Shown one piece after another: positions 61,941 to 64,000 of a stretch of DNA of 64,000 bases (within the stretch, counting starts at the first letter, position 1; each line of letters starts with the position of its first letter). The notes beneath the pieces are model-generated. The model did not search any database, was not told where the DNA came from, and saw only the letters and a list, made by a program, of their open reading frames with translations. The translations under genes were made by a program, and so were the position numbers. This stretch comes from Acidobacteriaceae bacterium (GTDB lineage Bacteria; Acidobacteriota; Terriglobia; Bryobacterales; Bryobacteraceae). The DNA lies in the NCBI GenBank assembly GCA_019240405.1, contig JAFAYL010000061.1, positions 24,643 through 88,642 on the forward strand. The letters are read 5' to 3'.

Positions 61941-63299
61941 ATGCGTGTTGCCATCATAGGGACCGGGTATGTCGGTCTAACGACGGGCGTTTGCCTGGGT
62001 TTTATTGGCCATTCCGTCTCCTGTCTGGATACGGATTACTCGAAAATCGCAGCTTTACGAGCCGGCGAAATTCCGATTTATGAGCCGAATCTGAGCGATT
62101 TGCTCGAGGAAGCGCGGCCGAACTTACGGTTCACCAGCAGCTATGCCGAAGCCATTCCCGACGCCGAAGTGGTTTTCATAGCCGTTGGGACCCCTCCCAC
62201 GCCTTCGGGAGCACCGAACCTCGAGTATTTGTCACAGGCCGCCCGGTGCATCGGGCAGCATATGAATGGCGATTTTACGGTGGTGGTCAACAAATCGACT
62301 GTGCCCATCGGCAGTGGTAACTGGGTGGACTCCCTGCTCCGGGAATCTTACGAGCAGCGTCACGGAACAAAGTCTGCGGATTTCGCGGTGGCTTCGAATC
62401 CGGAGTTTCTTCGCGAAGGTTCGGCGCTGCACGACAGCCTTTACCCGGACCGCATCGTTATCGGCGCGGACGAATCGCGGGCCCTCGAGTTGCTCTACTC
62501 TCTCTACCGGCCGATTCTCGATCAGACCTTCAATGCCCCCACTTACCTGCCACGCCCGGATTGGGTAAGCGCGATTCCTCTAGTGTCGACCGATTTGGCT
62601 TCAGCAGAGCTGATAAAATATGCGGCAAACGCCTTTCTCGCGCTGAAAATCAGCTTCATCAATGAAATCGGGCTGCTGGCCGAGCGAGTGGGCGCGAACA
62701 TTTCCGAGGTCGCGCGAGGAATAGGGCTGGATTCGAGGATTGGCTCGCGGTTCTTGAATGCCGGAATTGGCTGGGGCGGTTCCTGCTTTGGAAAAGACAC
62801 GGCGGCGCTGGTGGCGACGGCCGGCGAGTATGGTTTGAGCATGCCCATCGTCGAGGCGGCGCGCAAGATCAACTGCCGGCAGCGCGACCGGGTTGTCGAG
62901 AAACTCCTCCATGAACTGAAGATTCTGAAAGGCCGGACAATCGGCATCCTTGGGCTCGCATTCAAGCCCAATACAGATGACCTCCGCGAGGCGCCGTCCG
63001 TAGAAATCGTCCAGAAACTGGTCGACCGTGGCGTGCGCGTCAAGGTACACGATCCCATCGCGCTCGACCGCTTTCAGCGCGAACATGGCGCGATGTCCGT
63101 GCAATCGTGCAAAACCGTAGAGGAAGTCGTGGAGGGTTGCGATGCACTGGTTCTCGTCACGGAATGGAATGAATACCGCGACCTGGATTGGGAGACACTT
63201 GCAGCAAAGATGCGATGCCCGGTAGTTCTCGATGGCCGTCACGCGCTTGATCGGGAAAAACTGACGCGAGCGGGCTATCAATACCTGACACTCGCGTGA
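61941..63299 (+). CDS. ugd: UDP-glucose 6-dehydrogenase
   Basis: 452 residues. IGTGYVGLTTGVCLGFIGH is the NAD site. SKIAALRAGEIPIYEPNLSDL, VFIAVGTP and NPEFLREGSALHD are family motifs. GGSCFGKDTAAL (near residue 275) carries the catalytic Cys. LGLAFKPNTDDLREAPS and the C-terminal UDP-binding domain complete it. It makes UDP-glucuronate for polysaccharide or LPS synthesis. Its long antisense frame is a shadow. Confidence 0.93.
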   Translation: MRVAIIGTGYVGLTTGVCLGFIGHSVSCLDTDYSKIAALRAGEIPIYEPNLSDLLEEARPNLRFTSSYAEAIPDAEVVFIAVGTPPTPSGAPNLEYLSQAARCIGQHMNGDFTVVVNKSTVPIGSGNWVDSLLRESYEQRHGTKSADFAVASNPEFLREGSALHDSLYPDRIVIGADESRALELLYSLYRPILDQTFNAPTYLPRPDWVSAIPLVSTDLASAELIKYAANAFLALKISFINEIGLLAERVGANISEVARGIGLDSRIGSRFLNAGIGWGGSCFGKDTAALVATAGEYGLSMPIVEAARKINCRQRDRVVEKLLHELKILKGRTIGILGLAFKPNTDDLREAPSVEIVQKLVDRGVRVKVHDPIALDRFQREHGAMSVQSCKTVEEVVEGCDALVLVTEWNEYRDLDWETLAAKMRCPVVLDGRHALDREKLTRAGYQYLTLA

Positions 63300-63351
63300 G
63301 AACCCGGGTTCCCGGGCCGGTAGCACCTTGAATTGAAACTTCCTTCCGCTC

Positions 63352-63552
63352 TTAGCGATTCTTCGCCCCGGCTTGCTTCTCTTCGCCCAGCGCTTCGGCT
63401 TCGAGTGCGCCGGCCTCATTCGCGATCTTCTTCCAGCGTGGCGGCCGGCCCCGCCGGTGGTTAATAGCGGCGAGCCGTTCGAGCGCCTGAATCGCTTCAT
63501 CAATGCGCTGTCTCTCGGCCTGAAGCTCCGCAATGATCTTAAGCAGGTCCAC
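63352..63552 (-). CDS. Small coiled-coil protein with RRGRPP motif
   Basis: 66 residues from GTG at 63552; a TTG at 63600 would add 16 residues and start inside the rRNA terminator. VDLLKIIAELQAERQRIDEAIQALERL is a coiled coil; HRRGRPPRWKK has the AT-hook-like RGRPP. The type is seen in acidobacterial genomes from memory, without function. It may bind DNA. The end is Lys/Glu/Ala-rich. Confidence 0.55.
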   Translation of the reverse strand: MDLLKIIAELQAERQRIDEAIQALERLAAINHRRGRPPRWKKIANEAGALEAEALGEEKQAGAKNR

Positions 63553-63597
63553 TACGGTATGAGTTGGGCTTTCCGTCCCGGCCCACTCTCTAAGACA

Positions 63598-63637
63598 CAA
63601 AACCCCGGCCAGTAGTGACTGACCGGGGGTTTTTACT
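63598..63637. terminator. Intrinsic terminator downstream of the rRNA operon
   Basis: CCCCGGCC and ACCGGGGG-type arms (63602-63610 and 63621-63629) flank AGTAGTGACTG, with runs of A before and T after (GGTTTTTAC). It lies a few bases beyond the 5S gene's 3' end on the minus strand and should end the rRNA transcript; it can also work in the plus direction. Confidence 0.7.
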
Positions 63638-63640
63638 TAA

Positions 63641-63756
63641 TGGGGCGACGTCCTACTCTCCCACACACTCGCGCGTGCAGTACCATCGGGGCTGCAGGGC
63701 TTAACTGCCGTGTTCGGGATGGGAACGGGTGGGACCCCTGCGCTACAATCACCCAA
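63641..63756 (-). rRNA. rrf: 5S ribosomal RNA
   Basis: The minus strand reads CCCGTTCCCATCCCGAACAC, then GGCAGTTAAGCCC, GATGGTACTGC and GGGAGAGTAGGACG, which are the 5S invariants. The ends GGGTGAT and GTCGCCC pair to form helix I. Ends are good to a few bases. It is downstream of 23S, 72 bases away. Confidence 0.94.
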
Positions 63757-63828
63757 AAGTGGGGGCTCGCCGGGGGCGAGCTGAATATCGATGGGCAACG
63801 GGTTTCTGCGTCTACAGTAAAATTTTAT

Positions 63829-64000
63829 GGTCAAGCCGAACGGGCTATTAGTAACGGTAAGCTCAACACATTACTGTGCTTACACATCCGTCCTATCAAC
63901 GTGATCGTCTTTCACGGCTCTTCAGGGAGATCTCATCTTTGGGAAGGTTTCGTACTTATATGCATTCAGCACTTATCCTGACCAGACTTCGCTACTCAGC
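63829..64000 (-). rRNA. rrl: 23S ribosomal RNA, 3' end (partial)
   Basis: From 63829 the sequence matches the complement of the 3' end of 23S rRNA: GGTCAAGCC, then GAGCTTACC-type sequence, CTTACACATCC, TATCAACGTGATCGTCTT, TCAGGGAGATCTCATCTT, GCATTCAGCACTTATCC. Only about 172 bases are in the window; the gene continues to the right. Confidence 0.95.

Noticed and set aside
62601..63533. 310-residue minus-strand frame
   Set aside because: Antisense shadow of the UDP-glucose dehydrogenase gene; no domain visible.

Overview
This 64 kb window looks like a chromosomal segment of an Acidobacteriota bacterium, possibly Bryobacterales/Solibacter-like. The evidence is an Oar-type TonB-dependent outer-membrane protein with an N-terminal carboxypeptidase-regulatory domain, many small secreted proteins of the acidobacterial kind, paired permeases of the MacB/FtsX class, and a typical rRNA operon end. 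The placement is inferred from gene content; no database was searched.

Layout. 1-656: 3' end of glcF. 666-6796: a compact minus-strand operon (SSS symporter, M24 peptidase, YheT hydrolase, two FtsX-type permeases). 6852-20603: a 13.8 kb minus-strand cassette holding a complete siphovirus-like head and tail module: terminase, portal, scaffold, P22-like coat, connectors, tail tube, a frameshifted G/GT tail chaperone, a very short tape-measure candidate, two DUF2460-like proteins and a giant Fe-S-type hub. I see no integrase, replication, lysis or repressor cassette and no broken genes. It is flanked by housekeeping-type genes and by a divergent small DNA-binding-like protein with a palindrome in front of it. 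I consider it the best candidate for an undescribed system: a gene-transfer-agent-like or domesticated phage particle locus.

20794-31035 holds the putative regulator, a PhzF-like protein lacking the usual catalytic Glu, a 0.7 kb non-coding stretch with a good promoter, a DksA/TraR protein, a secreted DUF5666-like protein, the Oar-like receptor, an orphan sugar-binding lipoprotein and an ornithine-cyclodeaminase-like enzyme. 29497-32295 is a MoxR-like ATPase/VWA pair. 32292-37730 is a seven-gene minus-strand run for the cell envelope (HU, M50 protease, two glycosyltransferases, prepilin peptidase, UppS, CdsA).

38004-51922 contains stress, regulatory and metabolic genes: a receiver-only regulator, Tpx, thioesterase, RNB nuclease, FMO, a PIN/Phd toxin-antitoxin pair beside tRNA-Pro(CGG), an ECF sigma/anti-sigma operon, thiolase plus OB-fold partner, a Gfo/Idh oxidoreductase, GH43-NfeD-slipin, and a Spy/CpxP-like protein. 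52021-63299 holds a large unknown protein, sugar isomerase, aldo-keto reductase, SDR, HD protein, GmhA-like isomerase, small membrane proteins (DUF1328, DUF3309), a PfpI protein whose 3' end runs through a terminator, a DUF4142 protein, a LuxR-type regulator and UDP-glucose dehydrogenase. The window ends in a minus-strand rRNA operon (5S and the 3' end of 23S).
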